Shown here in pieces: positions 44,463-55,323 of a stretch of 64,000 bases of DNA (position 1 is the stretch's first letter; each line of letters opens with the position of its first letter). The DNA comes from Lachnospiraceae bacterium A4 (GTDB lineage: Bacteria; Bacillota; Clostridia; Lachnospirales; Lachnospiraceae). Where the stretch lies: NCBI GenBank assembly GCA_000403215.2, contig KE159563.1, forward strand, positions 183,026-247,025, read 5' to 3'. The notes beneath the pieces are model-generated. The model was not told the origin of the DNA, did no database searches, and saw nothing but the letters and a program-made list of their open reading frames with translations. The position numbers and the translations under genes are program-made.

Positions 44463-46260
44463 TATAATACCTGTTTATAACACAAATAATTATTCTGTAT
44501 CCTATATACTGAATCACTCCAAAGCAAAACTGTAATGCCATATATTGAAACCAAATAGCCCACTCTATATTTCCTTGCGTCTGATAGAAATAATCAGCCA
44601 TAAAGAAAATAATACCAGTGACAATTGCAAATACTTCTGGAAAAAATATTATATTTTTTATTTTTTCCATCTGAATTTTTCGAAGCTCGTTCTTTTGGAT
44701 TCCAAGTCGAATTAAAATTTCATATTGATAATTCTCGTTCGTATCATCCAATAGCTGACGAATCAAGACAAGGAACTGTATTTCAAAAATAAACACCATC
44801 CCAGTGATCAAAAGAATTGTCATCAGTATATTGTCGTAAACAATATCTTTTTCTACCTGTTCTGACTTATACCATATTTTATTCTCAGTATTATTTTCCA
44901 ATCCTGCAACAGAACACAAATCGTTCGTTGCATAAATCGTTTTTATTTCATTATTTTCTGCCAGAGACAAGAAGTCTTCATCGTTCAATATCACAATTGT
45001 ACTTAACTCAGATAACTCTGGAAAAATATTTTCTCCAAACAGTATTTTCCAATCCGCATCCAATATTCTATATTGTTGTTTTTCCCCACCATTCTCAACG
45101 GTTAAAAACGCTATATTTTCTAACGGCGGAAATGTCTCTGCCGCTTCTTCTCTATAATATAGTATTTCACCCCGATCAATTTTCATATCCGATGGGGTAA
45201 TTTTATGAAAATCTGCACTTGAAATTGCGATTGCAGTCCCACCCGGGTTTATCTTGACTGGCACACACAAATAGTAATTGTCTATATTTTTATGAATGTG
45301 GCTGCCATAAGCAACAATCTCATAGGGATATTTTTCGTGATAATTATTTGAACCGACAGAAACAATCAATCCTCCAATGATAAAAGTCAATAAAAAATTC
45401 AAACTATATATGACAAACACTATTTTTGCATTGACTTTATACTGATAAAAGAAATTGTTCCACTTCATGAGTTGACAATAATAAATACGTTTAAATTTTT
45501 TAATCATTCTTTTGATTATATGCCCATCTACATGAATAAGTATCAGTACACCAATGCTATTCGCAAAGACTGCAATAATCATTCTGCTAACATTATAATT
45601 TATTAACAAGAGAAAAGAGATGACAACAAGTCCAATCCCCGCCAATGGATTCACTGCATAAACCGCAGGACTCCTATGCAGTTTTGCATCACTCTGTACA
45701 TATTTTTCAAAAAAGGCAATTATGTCACAGGATCTATATTTATACATTATAATACATACAGATAATAGCATAACTGCGAAGTATAAAAACATTGTAAAAA
45801 AGAACATGATACACATATTAAAAAAATATTCTTGAATACTGCATACAACAACATTTCTAAAAATATAACTTGTCAGTGCCACTCCCAATACCTGACTTAC
45901 CAAGGTAATCTTTAATACAAGAAACACTGTACTCATACAATATTCGTGCAAAAGCAGTTTCCAGAAATCCTTTTTGGCAATCCCGAGCATTAACAACAAT
46001 CGGTAAACGTCTGCACGCGCTTTCATAAAAGAAAACAGTGAAATTAAAAATGTTATCAGCATATTTACGATCAAAAATATAACCAATAAAAATAAAAGCA
46101 CTATTAAGATTTGTTGTCCTTCTGAATCCTTCCATAGATATTTCATATTGAACCACACATTTTCAATAAGACATAACGGAACAATAGAAATTAGATTTAT
46201 TCCCCCAAATATTTTATAGTTTTTGCTCAAATCATTTTTCATTTTGACATTCTTATTCAT
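44449..46260 (-). CDS. ABC transporter permease, FtsX-like
   Basis: The start at 46260 (MNKNVKMKND) has GGGAGA upstream. The ~603 residues have a first membrane group (about residues 20-240), a central extracellular domain (residues ~330-500) and a C-terminal group, as in FtsX/MacB-like or BceB-like peptide transporters. Two small BceB features (long single ECD, about eight to ten TMs) fit but are not decisive. Codon use is very AT-rich compared with flanking chromosomal genes, suggesting transfer. Confidence 0.8.
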   Translation of the reverse strand: MNKNVKMKNDLSKNYKIFGGINLISIVPLCLIENVWFNMKYLWKDSEGQQILIVLLFLLVIFLIVNMLITFLISLFSFMKARADVYRLLLMLGIAKKDFWKLLLHEYCMSTVFLVLKITLVSQVLGVALTSYIFRNVVVCSIQEYFFNMCIMFFFTMFLYFAVMLLSVCIIMYKYRSCDIIAFFEKYVQSDAKLHRSPAVYAVNPLAGIGLVVISFLLLINYNVSRMIIAVFANSIGVLILIHVDGHIIKRMIKKFKRIYYCQLMKWNNFFYQYKVNAKIVFVIYSLNFLLTFIIGGLIVSVGSNNYHEKYPYEIVAYGSHIHKNIDNYYLCVPVKINPGGTAIAISSADFHKITPSDMKIDRGEILYYREEAAETFPPLENIAFLTVENGGEKQQYRILDADWKILFGENIFPELSELSTIVILNDEDFLSLAENNEIKTIYATNDLCSVAGLENNTENKIWYKSEQVEKDIVYDNILMTILLITGMVFIFEIQFLVLIRQLLDDTNENYQYEILIRLGIQKNELRKIQMEKIKNIIFFPEVFAIVTGIIFFMADYFYQTQGNIEWAIWFQYMALQFCFGVIQYIGYRIIICVINRYYNGGN

Positions 46261-46458
46261 TTTTTCTCCCATTTGTTTCAACACGAAAACGGAATAAATT
46301 ACGAATATTTGATACATATAAAGATAGTTTTGTCATACTAAGTTTCCATAATCATAGCTCAAAACAGTATGATATTACAATATTTTATAGCAAACGACAT
46401 AAATATTTTCTATTTACTTTCCAAATATTCCTTAGTAAAATAATACTGAGGTGATAGT

Positions 46459-46968
46459 ATGAATATTAGAAAGTTTAAATCGAACAAAAACGCATTGATA
46501 GCAGAGGGTAATCGGATTGTTTCATCCTCAGATGATGCCAGATTCATAAGAAAAGTGACTATTGTTAATCTCCTGCTCCGTGGTATGAGCGCTAAATTGC
46601 TCGCCGATGCCTCTGGCGAAACCGACCGGACTCTTTCTAACTGGGTCAGATCCGTTGATGAGTATGGGTTTGAGTCTCTCCGTCCACGTAAACAGCCTGG
46701 GCGTCCGCAATCCCTCACTAAACCTCAAAAAGAAAATATTAAAGTCGCCGTAGCTTCTGACCCCAATGCTTTTGGATATACTGTCTGGGATGGGCCATCC
46801 TTATCGAACTATATTGCTTCGCAGTATGATATCTCCCTGTGTGTAAGGCAATGCCAGCGGTTACTGCATGAACTTGGATTCTCTTTGATACGCCCACAGA
46901 CGTTTCCTTCTAAAGGCAATGAAGAGAACCCATTGCGTGATGAATTTAAAAAAACATCTCAGAGCTAG
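46459..46968 (+). CDS. IS630 transposase, first frame (DNA-binding)
   Basis: 169 codons with a helix-turn-helix (LLLRGMSAKLLADASGETDRT) and a winged-helix DUF4817-type segment (ISLCVRQCQRLLHELGFSLI). It ends just after a run of seven A (TTTAAAAAAAC near 46946-46956). A -1 slip there joins the second frame to make ELENDPDAIICYQDEVHFMA. Confidence 0.85.
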   Translation: MNIRKFKSNKNALIAEGNRIVSSSDDARFIRKVTIVNLLLRGMSAKLLADASGETDRTLSNWVRSVDEYGFESLRPRKQPGRPQSLTKPQKENIKVAVASDPNAFGYTVWDGPSLSNYIASQYDISLCVRQCQRLLHELGFSLIRPQTFPSKGNEENPLRDEFKKTSQS

Positions 46969-47516
46969 AAAACGACCCGGACGCAATCATATGCTACCAG
47001 GACGAGGTTCACTTCATGGCAGAATCCACAGTTACCCGCGCATGGTATCCGAAAGGCAGCTGTCCTAAGGTCAAGTCATATCCCGGGCATAAATCCGTTG
47101 CTTATAGCGGTTTTGTGATTCCAGAAACGGGCGAACTCTTCGTCACGAAGCCGGACTGGTTCAACTATGAGACCACGATAACATGTATACGTGAATTCCT
47201 CACATCACATCCTGTAGAGGATGGCAAACACCTTTACATCGTGATGGACAATGCTCCCTGGCACAAAAAAGCAAAACGTCTTATCAATGAAGACGAGCAG
47301 TATGCAGACATTAAAAAAACCGCAACCATAATTTCCCTTCCGCCATATTCACCTGATTTTAATCCAATTGAACAGGTATGGAGGGTTACCCGTCGTGAGA
47401 AAACACATAACCGATTCTGGGAGACTCTTGAAAAGTTAGTTGGAGTTCTTGATGATTGGTTTTCGACTTTTCAGAAGCCAAATGCCAAGCTTGCTGCTCT
47501 ATGCTCTTTTTCCTAG
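46969..47516 (+). CDS. IS630 transposase, second frame (DDE catalytic)
   Basis: This frame carries the DDE triad: D in CYQDEVHF, D in YIVMDNAPWHKK and E in DFNPIEQVWRVT. It has no good start of its own (the first ATG, 47016, lies after the first aspartate), so expression needs the -1 frameshift at the A7 tract or this is a frameshift mutation. Confidence 0.85.
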
Positions 47517-47718
47517 AGTCAAACAGAAAGAATTAACGTCGTTTACTATAAATCTCTATCACATCATATTTTGACAGCTTTCTAACATTAAAATTTATTG
47601 TAAAAATATTTTCTCTCCACTCCTTTATCTTTCCATTCTTCTTTCAGTCATCACATAGTTAAACATTTTTGATTATCTTTATAATACCACTTTGATTCAA
47701 ATCGTATAAATAGTATTA

Positions 47719-47755
47719 TATTAGAATATATTAGTTTTTTTAATATATTCTAATA
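47719..47755. repeat. 15-bp perfect inverted repeat
   Basis: TATTAGAATATATTA, loop GTTTTTT, TAATATATTCTAATA. It lies in an AT-rich 285-bp stretch (47554-47838) between the IS630 and the cut surface protein gene. Nothing else is recognisable there. It may be a terminator or the end of a small element. Confidence 0.7.
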
Positions 47756-47837
47756 AGACAATACACAACATTACAAAATTTGTCAATTATTATTTTATTT
47801 TGTTTTTCTTTTAAGCAATTTAAAGTATAAAGTGTAG

Positions 47838-50800
47838 ATTAAATAATTTCGAGGGGTCTGGTATTACGAATGTTACGCTTTCCGGCAACATTACTTCTGT
47901 TGGCGATTCTGTTTTTCAGAACTGCAAGAAACTGACTTCTGTTACATGGAATGAAGGCATTACTTCCATCGGGCATTGGGTCTTTCGCGATTGTACCGCT
48001 TTAAGTTCCATACGTGTCGGTGAACAGGAAAAAGCGAATACGGTTTATATTCCAAATTCTCTTCAATCCAACACCGGCTATTATCAAGGATACAATTACT
48101 TTACTGGCTGTTCTTCTCTTACAAACCTTGTTTTCCTTGACGGCAGAACCGCTATTCCTGCAAATATTGCTTATAATGCCACGTTTATCACCTCTGTTGA
48201 AATACCAGATACAGTAGAAACAATTGGGGCATCTGCTTTTTACAATACCAGCATAAAAAATATTACACTTCCCAGCAGTGTCACTTCAATTGAGAATAAT
48301 GTTTTTTCCAACTGTAAAAATCTGAGTACAGTCACATGGAACAAAGGCATCACCACCCTTGGCAATAACGTTTTCTCCGGCTGTGCTGCCATTACGTCCT
48401 TCTCCCTTGGCGATGAAGAACCCGTGCGGGGTCAGCTCCATATCCCTGCAACGCTGACCCATATGCCAGTAAAATTTTTCAACGACGCCGCCGCAATCCG
48501 CACCGTTAAATTTGCCCAAGGTACGGAAACGGTTATGGCAGGGCTTCTGGAAGATCTGAGCCGGATTAACGTGGTCAATATTCCTGACACGGTTGTCAGA
48601 ATCGGCTCGCGTTCCATCAAGGGTGCTTCCATTACGGAACTTGCACTGCCTGAAAAACTCACTGTCATTGAGGACAGCGCCTTTGAAAACTGTACCAAAC
48701 TAACCTCCGTTACATGGCACGATCACACACTGGAGAAAATCGGCAATGCCGCCTTTAAAGGCTGTACCGCTGTAAAAGGACTTACGCTGGCACAGGAAAA
48801 CGTAGCGGAATCTTCCACAGAAGCCGCACAGATAATAGAACTTCCCGACAGTGTTACCGTTATTGGCGAAGAAGCATTTTCTGGATTAAAGCTTCCGCAG
48901 AAGCTGATCTGGAGCAGATGCCTCTCCGATTTAGGTGCCAATGTGTTTTCCGGCTGTACAGGGATTTCTGTGGTGCGTTTTGCCGACAGCGAAGAAACTA
49001 TGCATCTTTTAGAGATACCCGCAAGTCTTGAACAGTGCGGCGCGTCACCGCTTGCAGATGCAAATATCACCTCCGCCGTATGGGAGGAGGGCAGCGATAC
49101 GATTCTCTCTAACATCGTACAGGGACTTGGCATTACAAGCGTAGAAATTCCCAAAACAGTCCTGACAATACAAGACAATGCATTTAAAAACTGTACAAAG
49201 CTTGTCACAATTGATATTCCAAAGAGTGTTACTTCGATCGGCGCAGCAGCGTTTCAGAACTGTTCTGCCCTTGAAGATGCGATCATTCCAAAGTTTGTCA
49301 GAAAGATCGGCGGCTCGGAAAATATTTTTGACGGCGCAGTACGCCTCACAATCCGCGGTGTTGTCGGCTCGTATATCAACACGTATGCAGATACTTATGC
49401 CATACCATTTGAACGACTGATTTCAACTTGCACGCTTGCACAGGACAGCTTCGATATTCCAAAGGGTGAAGCTGTCATACTCTCTGTCACTGACCTCTGG
49501 TCCGGCGAAGAGCCTGTTTTTACCAGCGATGACAGTACCGTCGCTGTCACTGCCGAGAACGGCATTGTGACCGGCACTGGCGTGGGCGCAACTACATTAA
49601 AGGTCAATATTGACAACTCCTACTTTGCCACTGCCACAATCCAAGTATGTTCTCCGATGAAAGAACTTGCGCTGGATTTTCATGAAATGGAACTGCATAT
49701 CAATGATACGGAGGCAGTCGTTGTCAGCTATCTGCCGGAAGATACCACAGACCAGAAAACAGCGCATTACAGCATTGCAGATACAAATGTCGCATCTGTT
49801 GATGATAACGGTAATGTCACAGCCCTCGCTCTTGGAGAGACCACACTTACGATTACAGTGGAGGCAACCACATGGACTGCGGAGACAGGCTACGGCAAAA
49901 CTGAAATCACTACAAACTGCAAGATACAGGTAATCCCTGATGATCAACTAAAGAAGCATCAAAAGAAACGGCCAAACCCAATTTCCGTAATTACAAATGT
50001 CTGCCCGACCACCGGGGAGATTGATGAGGAACTTTTGGAGGGCTGGAGTTTTGTTACCTCCAATGAACAGATTCTTCTTGAAAACGGCGGCGTCAATACG
50101 TTTGCAATAGAATATATCGAAAACGGTTATGAAACGCTTACCGTCACCGCTACGGAAATTACAGACCTCTCGTTTATAAACCGCATTTACAGAATACCGC
50201 TTGCAGGGTCAAAACCTGTGATATTTACCACCACACCTGTATTTGCAGGCGCGGAACTTCCGGCAGGACTTTACCGCATTGAGTATACTTCCAGTGACGA
50301 AGCAGTTGCCCGTATCAATGCCGCAACCGGAGAAATTACACCGCAAGGCATCGGCACCTGCTCAATGACAGCAGCTTTGTCCATATTAGATAACCGTAAA
50401 TCCGTTGTCTATGATGAGCTGTTTACCGTTTCTGTGCCGGTTACAGTCAGCGCCTCCACAGAGAACACAAAGCCGCGGATTGAGGGCAGTTATATTTTAA
50501 ATCTGGTTCAGGGAAAAACAAGGCTGGATATTGACGCCGTATACGGAACAGACATCGAAGCCGTATCCCTTACCGGAGACGACGCAGAGAATTTCCGTAT
50601 TTCCAAAGAAAACGGCGGCTTCTATATCCGTCCCAACGGCACAGTCCGCAAGAAAAATTACAAGAAGCTGGCGCTTTCCGTGAAGTTAAACGAAAGCAGC
50701 GAAGCACACGAAAAAGCAATTACAGTAAAAGTTATCAGCGAAATGCCGAAAATCACGATAAAGCAAAACAGTACCATTAACTTATTTGACAAAACCTCTT

Positions 50801-51966
50801 TTGCTTCCTTTAAAGTAAGCGGCAAATACATGGATATCGCAGATATCTGCATAAACAGCGACTCCGCAGACGCTTCCTTCTTTGCAATTACATACGACAG
50901 GGAAAGCCGCACAGGTACCATACAGCAGACAGGGAAACTTGACGGCCTTTCAAACTTAAAATCGCTGACAAAAGCCCAGAAAACGCTGACGCTTAACGCC
51001 GTTTTTGACGAATATCCAGACGCTGCAAATCAGAAAATTACGCTGAATGTAAAAACAGCCTACAAAGCGCCCAGCCTTTCTATACGGGAAGGCAAAACAC
51101 GCATTTACAGCCTGCAAAGCCTGAATACACTAATGACTGTTTATGACAAAACCACAAAGGAAAACTTAACAGATTACACGGTCAACACAGGTACTATGAG
51201 CGGCTCCTTTACCGCAGGCTATGACATTGAAACCGGCAAACTGCTTATTGGCATGAAAGAAGGCACCACGCCAGCAAACGGAAATTACAAAATGACTGCT
51301 TCGGCTCTATTTGAGAACGATATGCCGTCCCTAAAGAAAAACTTTACCATTTCCGTACACAACAAAACGCCGCAGATTAAGCTTTCAGCAAAGGGAAGCA
51401 TTGATATATTAAATCCACACAGCGCTGTTTACTACACGCCGAAGCTTACCAATGTCAGCGGAACAATTACCGGCGTTTCCCTCTCCGGCTCTAATGCGGA
51501 GGCATTCCGCGCCGATTTGCTTGCAGATAACCGCATACGGCTTACCTTAGCGCACACGCAAAACAGTAACGCCAAAATTACTGCCAATACGAAGTACAGC
51601 CTTCAATTCTGCTTTACACTCGACAACAGCTTGCTACTGATGGCCTATCCAACAACTGTCAGTATCAAGCCGATTCAATCCAAAGCAAAAATCACCGCAA
51701 GCAGTACCAAGCTGACAATGGATTACTTTGAAAAGGAACTTGATTTTCTCCTAACCCAGCCAGAGACAGCAGAAATTGAGCGCGTTGTGCTTGCCGATAC
51801 GCAGAACTTCAACTACAGCTATGACGCGAAGGCATTAACTTTGAAGGATAACCACAATTTAACTGCCGGAAAAACATACACGCTGCAATTTAACATATTC
51901 TGCAAAACCGAGGCAAAAACTACAAACCCGGTTACCGTTAAAATAAAAGTTACCATACCAAAATAA
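47838..51966 (+). pseudogene. BspA-like LRR_5/Ig-like surface protein, 5'-truncated
   Basis: An open frame runs from about 47838 without any start codon or signal peptide. It begins directly in BspA-type LRR_5 repeats (SGITNVTLSGNITSVGDSVF, IPDTVETIGASAFYNTSIKN, many NVFSGC/AFKNCT units). After about residue 520 come Ig-like BIG2 domains (PVFTSDDSTVAVTAENGIVT; YSIADTNVASVDDNGNVTAL) and several ~100-residue beta-rich repeats with KITIKQNSTINLF-like starts. No LPXTG anchor is seen. BspA proteins are adhesins on the surface. The 5' end appears lost, perhaps through the IS630 insertion or rearrangement. GTG 48424 could start an internal product without a signal. Confidence 0.8.
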
Positions 51967-51987
51967 TATTCTAAAATAAAACATCAA

Positions 51988-52035
51988 AATCCCCCTTTCC
52001 TATTTTTTCAACTTGAAAATAGAAAAGGGGGACTT
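51988..52035. terminator. Bidirectional terminator
   Basis: TCCCCCTTT...TATTTT and AAAATA...AAAGGGGGA pair into a strong stem between the convergent surface protein and DUF3021 genes. Confidence 0.8.
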
Positions 52036-52061
52036 CTGATTTCTAAAATTCTAATATCTGA

Positions 52062-52505
52062 TCACTGCCCGTCCCGCTGATACGCTGCGAGCCGCTCATT
52101 CATGAGCGCCGCCTGCTGTTTCTCATGCTTCCACGCAGCCACCGAGACAATCACATAGACCACTGCGATCGAGAGGACCATCGCTAACACCATCGGCAGA
52201 TTGTCCACATAAAACCACTCAAACAAAAAACCGCACACCAGCACAATCGCATTTGTCAGAACATAGCGCAGAATATGAAATATCAGCATTCCCCTCCTGC
52301 CCGCCTCCCGTTCCAGAAAAAAAACATTGACCACGCTGCACAGAAAGGACACAGACAAAATCTGCCACAAAATCTCTACGCCGAGTACCGCCTGCGGCCA
52401 GAATATTGTAATATACAGTGCTGTCACAAAGAGCACACACGTCGTCACACACCCAAAGATAAAAAGCATATCCCTCAATTTCTTCAATGAAATGCACCTC
52501 CTCAT
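52062..52505 (-). CDS. DUF3021 membrane protein
   Basis: The 147 residues have four membrane helices and the usual DUF3021 layout, ending in a charged tail. DUF3021 proteins are encoded after LytTR regulators and are thought to control them at the membrane. It overlaps the lytTR 3' fragment by 4 bp, confirming that the pair was one operon before the insertion. Confidence 0.85.
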   Translation of the reverse strand: MRRCISLKKLRDMLFIFGCVTTCVLFVTALYITIFWPQAVLGVEILWQILSVSFLCSVVNVFFLEREAGRRGMLIFHILRYVLTNAIVLVCGFLFEWFYVDNLPMVLAMVLSIAVVYVIVSVAAWKHEKQQAALMNERLAAYQRDGQ

Positions 52506-52837
52506 AACCCTAATTTTTCCTTTAAGGCAGATACATATTGCCTTGAGATCATCACCCGCTCGCCGTTTCTCATGAATGCCTCAAACCGCCCGTTAAAAGC
52601 AGGACTCAGGCTCTTTACTTTGGCGAGATTGACAATGCAGGACTTGGAGGCGCGAAAGAAATCTGTTCCCTGAAAAATCTGTTCCAGCTCATAGAGCTTG
52701 CGCTTCGTCTCATAGACCTCCTTCTCCAAATACAGAAAAACCTTGTTGTCCACCGCCTCAAAATAATAAATCTCCTCCGGCGCCACCTGAAAATAATTGC
52801 CGTCATGCAGCACGGTAATCTTCTCCTCCCCCCAGGC
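52502..52837 (-). pseudogene. LytTR regulator, 3' part
   Basis: From TAWGEEKITVLHDGNYFQV onwards this is a LytTR DNA-binding domain (EEIYYFEAVDNKVFLYLEKE; FFRASKSCIVNLAKVKSLSP; RVMISRQYVSALKEKL). The N-terminal ~39 codons lie at 54917-55032. Joining the parts as LKLIYAIKAGE plus TAWGEEKITV restores a normal ~150-residue LytTR protein. The apparent N-terminus of this frame upstream of 52837 is insertion sequence. Confidence 0.88.
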
Positions 52838-52928
52838 TGTCCGAAAACCCACAATTTTTGGCCATTTTGGGCACAAAAAATGCCAGGTTTTTCGGACATT
52901 ATTTGTCCGTTTATAGTTACCTGACCTC

Positions 52929-54813
52929 GAAAACTGAATAAAATACGCTTTTTTGTTGTTATTTTTCCCATTATGCTGCAACAAGTGCCATCAGTTCTTC
53001 AAATGAGAACATGTTACACGCCCTGGACAGGTTATATCCCATGGCCATGAGCGCAAATTCCCCACCTACTTTCTGTTTACCCTTTAACAGAAAGCAGGCT
53101 GCTCCCATTGCTCGTTTTATTGTTCCAAACGGATGCTCTGAAATACACATCCGCTGGTTCATTTTTTCCCTGTCCGGCCTGAGTTTAAACCTGACTACCT
53201 TTTTCTTTTCAAAATGGTACTTTGCCTTCTTCTGGTTCTTTTTTCCTGGTTTCTCTGTTTCTTCTTCTGAGTTTTCCGCTTCTTCCGGTTTCCACCACTT
53301 TGCTTTCTTTTCCAGGCTGTCTTTGCCAAAATCCGTTTCCTTCCAGTTCGTGTTTCCCTTCCCGTTCACACACTTATCACGGTATGGGCATCCCTTGCAC
53401 GCCTGCCTGTTGGCATATCTTGTCGCCCCATTTTTTTTGATGCTTTTTCTCCTGAGGATTTCCCCTCCGGGACAGTAAACCAGATCCCTTTCCGGATCCC
53501 TGACAAAATACCCTTCCCCTGCACGGTTTTTCATTTCCTCTTCTGTTCCATAGGGGCTCTCCACTTTTTGTTCCGGCCCGTCCGAAACTTTTCTCCTTAC
53601 CTCTGCTACCTCCATACCTTCTATTACATCCGCATATGCTTCCGGCACCACTCCCGCATGAAGACATCTCTTCAGTTCTTCTGCATTCGTGCCTGCTGTA
53701 TTTAACTCCCCTGCTTCCTCATACTCGATCTCCAGTTCATATGTGTCCTGTCCGTCTGGCAGAATGACATTAGGAATAATTCCTTTCTCAAGACATGACA
53801 CCATATCTTCGGCCTGTTCGTATCCCTTATCTGCCACAGCTTCAATAATCCTGTCCCCGGCTTCCTGTTTAATGGACTCCGCTGTCGGAGCAATTAATCC
53901 ATGGTCTGTTGCCTGGTTTGTCGCCAGGTAATCCATGATCAGGTGCGTCTCTGAATCCACTGCTGTCTGGACATTGTACGACACGTCCATTCCATTTTTA
54001 TTTTTCATCAGCCGCGCATCTGCATCTGTCAGTGAAATCTGCGTGTGGTTTTCTTTCTCCATCAGTTCCCTGTATGAACGGTATTTCTCCAGTCTTTCCT
54101 CTGCCTCCTTCAGTTTTGCTTCCAGTTCTTCCCTGGTCAGCGTTCCACTGGCAGCCTCCTCCTCTTTATCCGCTTCCTCTATCAGCCGCAGGTATTCCTG
54201 TGTGTGGTCTTCCAGCCACTTTATCCTGTCATCCAGTTTCATAATGGTAAAATTGCTGTCTTTTCCATTCCAGGCTTTAAACTTACTCCCATCTATAGAC
54301 ACGTATCCTGTTTCCAGATCTACGGTTACCCTTTTTAGAAATTCCTTAAATACTTCCTTTAAATTGTCTGCATTGTCTTTCCTGAAATCAGATATCGTGC
54401 GGAAGTCAGGACGGAGTCCGCCAAGCATCCACATAACTTCAATGTTTGTGACGCATGCCGCCTCAAGTTTTCTGGATGACCGGATGTTATTGCGGTATCC
54501 GTATAGATATAGTTTCAGCATACTCTGCGGATCATAACATGGCCTTCCTTCAAAACTTGGTTCTGTTTTTTCGAATCCCATCTCTTTTAAGTCTATGTGA
54601 TCCACAAAACAATCGATTACTCTTGCAATACTATCCCATTCCACCATGGAATCAAGTGTATTTATTACCGCCTGGTTTCTATTGATAGGTTTTACTATAT
54701 ATGGCATGGAAAACACCCCGCTAAACTGGAACTTTTAAGATACTCCCATTATACCAGATATTGGTGGAAAAGTCCCACATATTTGTTTATTTAGCGTACT
54801 TTATTCAGTTTTC
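52929..54813 (-). mobile_element. IS1182-family insertion sequence
   Basis: Terminal inverted repeats: GAAAACTGAATAAA-A-TACGCT (52929-52949) and the inverse with one mismatch (54793-54813). The single transposase gene fills the interior. Confidence 0.85.
52971..54716 (-). CDS. IS1182-family transposase
   Basis: The 581 residues start with the DUF772 domain (GRPCYDPQSMLKLYLYGYRN; GGLRPDFRTISDFRKDN) and have DDE residues in YVSIDGSKFKA, VADKGYEQ and the C-terminal E region (CISEHPFGTIKRAMG). A Cys-rich segment (CKGCPYRDKC) and a KHS-rich insertion are typical of the family. Complete. Confidence 0.92.
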   Translation of the reverse strand: MFSMPYIVKPINRNQAVINTLDSMVEWDSIARVIDCFVDHIDLKEMGFEKTEPSFEGRPCYDPQSMLKLYLYGYRNNIRSSRKLEAACVTNIEVMWMLGGLRPDFRTISDFRKDNADNLKEVFKEFLKRVTVDLETGYVSIDGSKFKAWNGKDSNFTIMKLDDRIKWLEDHTQEYLRLIEEADKEEEAASGTLTREELEAKLKEAEERLEKYRSYRELMEKENHTQISLTDADARLMKNKNGMDVSYNVQTAVDSETHLIMDYLATNQATDHGLIAPTAESIKQEAGDRIIEAVADKGYEQAEDMVSCLEKGIIPNVILPDGQDTYELEIEYEEAGELNTAGTNAEELKRCLHAGVVPEAYADVIEGMEVAEVRRKVSDGPEQKVESPYGTEEEMKNRAGEGYFVRDPERDLVYCPGGEILRRKSIKKNGATRYANRQACKGCPYRDKCVNGKGNTNWKETDFGKDSLEKKAKWWKPEEAENSEEETEKPGKKNQKKAKYHFEKKKVVRFKLRPDREKMNQRMCISEHPFGTIKRAMGAACFLLKGKQKVGGEFALMAMGYNLSRACNMFSFEELMALVAA

Positions 54814-54916
54814 AAGGTGCATTTATAAAAATCGCTCTGTAAGCGTTTTTTAGCTCTGTTTGGGCGATAATCCTACGTTTAAAATCCTGTTATCGCCTCT
54901 CAGGGGTTTTCGGACA

Positions 54917-55032
54917 GTCTCCCCCGCTTTGATCGCATAGATCAATTTCAGAAGCCGCTTGTCCAGATGACGGCAGCGGATCATAATTTCATCTTCCTCT
55001 CCGTCCTCCGGCTCTATAATCGTTATTCTCAT
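54917..55032 (-). pseudogene. LytTR regulator, 5' part
   Basis: ATG 55032 behind GGAGG starts MRITIIEPEDGEEDEIMIRC and continues to LLKLIYAIKAGE before entering inserted DNA. This is the normal N-terminus of short LytTR regulators that pair with DUF3021. Confidence 0.85.
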
Positions 55033-55323
55033 TTTTTCCTCCATGCCTCCTCACGAACCCTGTCTGAAAAATCCGCCCTTCAAGCGTCCCAGCGGTCACG
55101 CAGCCTGCGGCGTTTTGTCACCAGCGCCGATACCATTATCGCTATTATAGCACATATGATCAATTCTTTTCAACAAGCCCCCTTCCCCTTCCATGCGTAA
55201 AAAACAGCCTCTTTTGCGAAAAACCGACACTTGTTGCGCCCTAAAGTGCAAGCGTATAATAACATTAGGAACCAGCTTGCAACTACATATTACCCGTTTT
55301 CAATGCTTGGAGGATATCACAAC

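Larger units (their letters stand above)
46386..47551 (+). mobile_element. IS630-family insertion sequence
   Basis: Terminal inverted repeats TTTATAGCAAACGAC (from 46384) and, as reverse complement, TTTATAGTAAACGAC (to 47553) bracket the two transposase frames. IS630 elements insert at TA. The element lies just upstream of the truncated surface protein gene. Confidence 0.85.
52837..54917. mobile_element. Small insertion element carrying a nested IS1182-family element
   Basis: CTGTCCGAAAACCC at 52837-52850 and its inverse at 54904-54917 are perfect 14-bp terminal inverted repeats bounding the DNA that splits lytTR. Without the IS1182 this element would be about 195 bp and gene-free, that is MITE-like. 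So the history is lytTR, then MITE, then IS1182. Confidence 0.7.
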
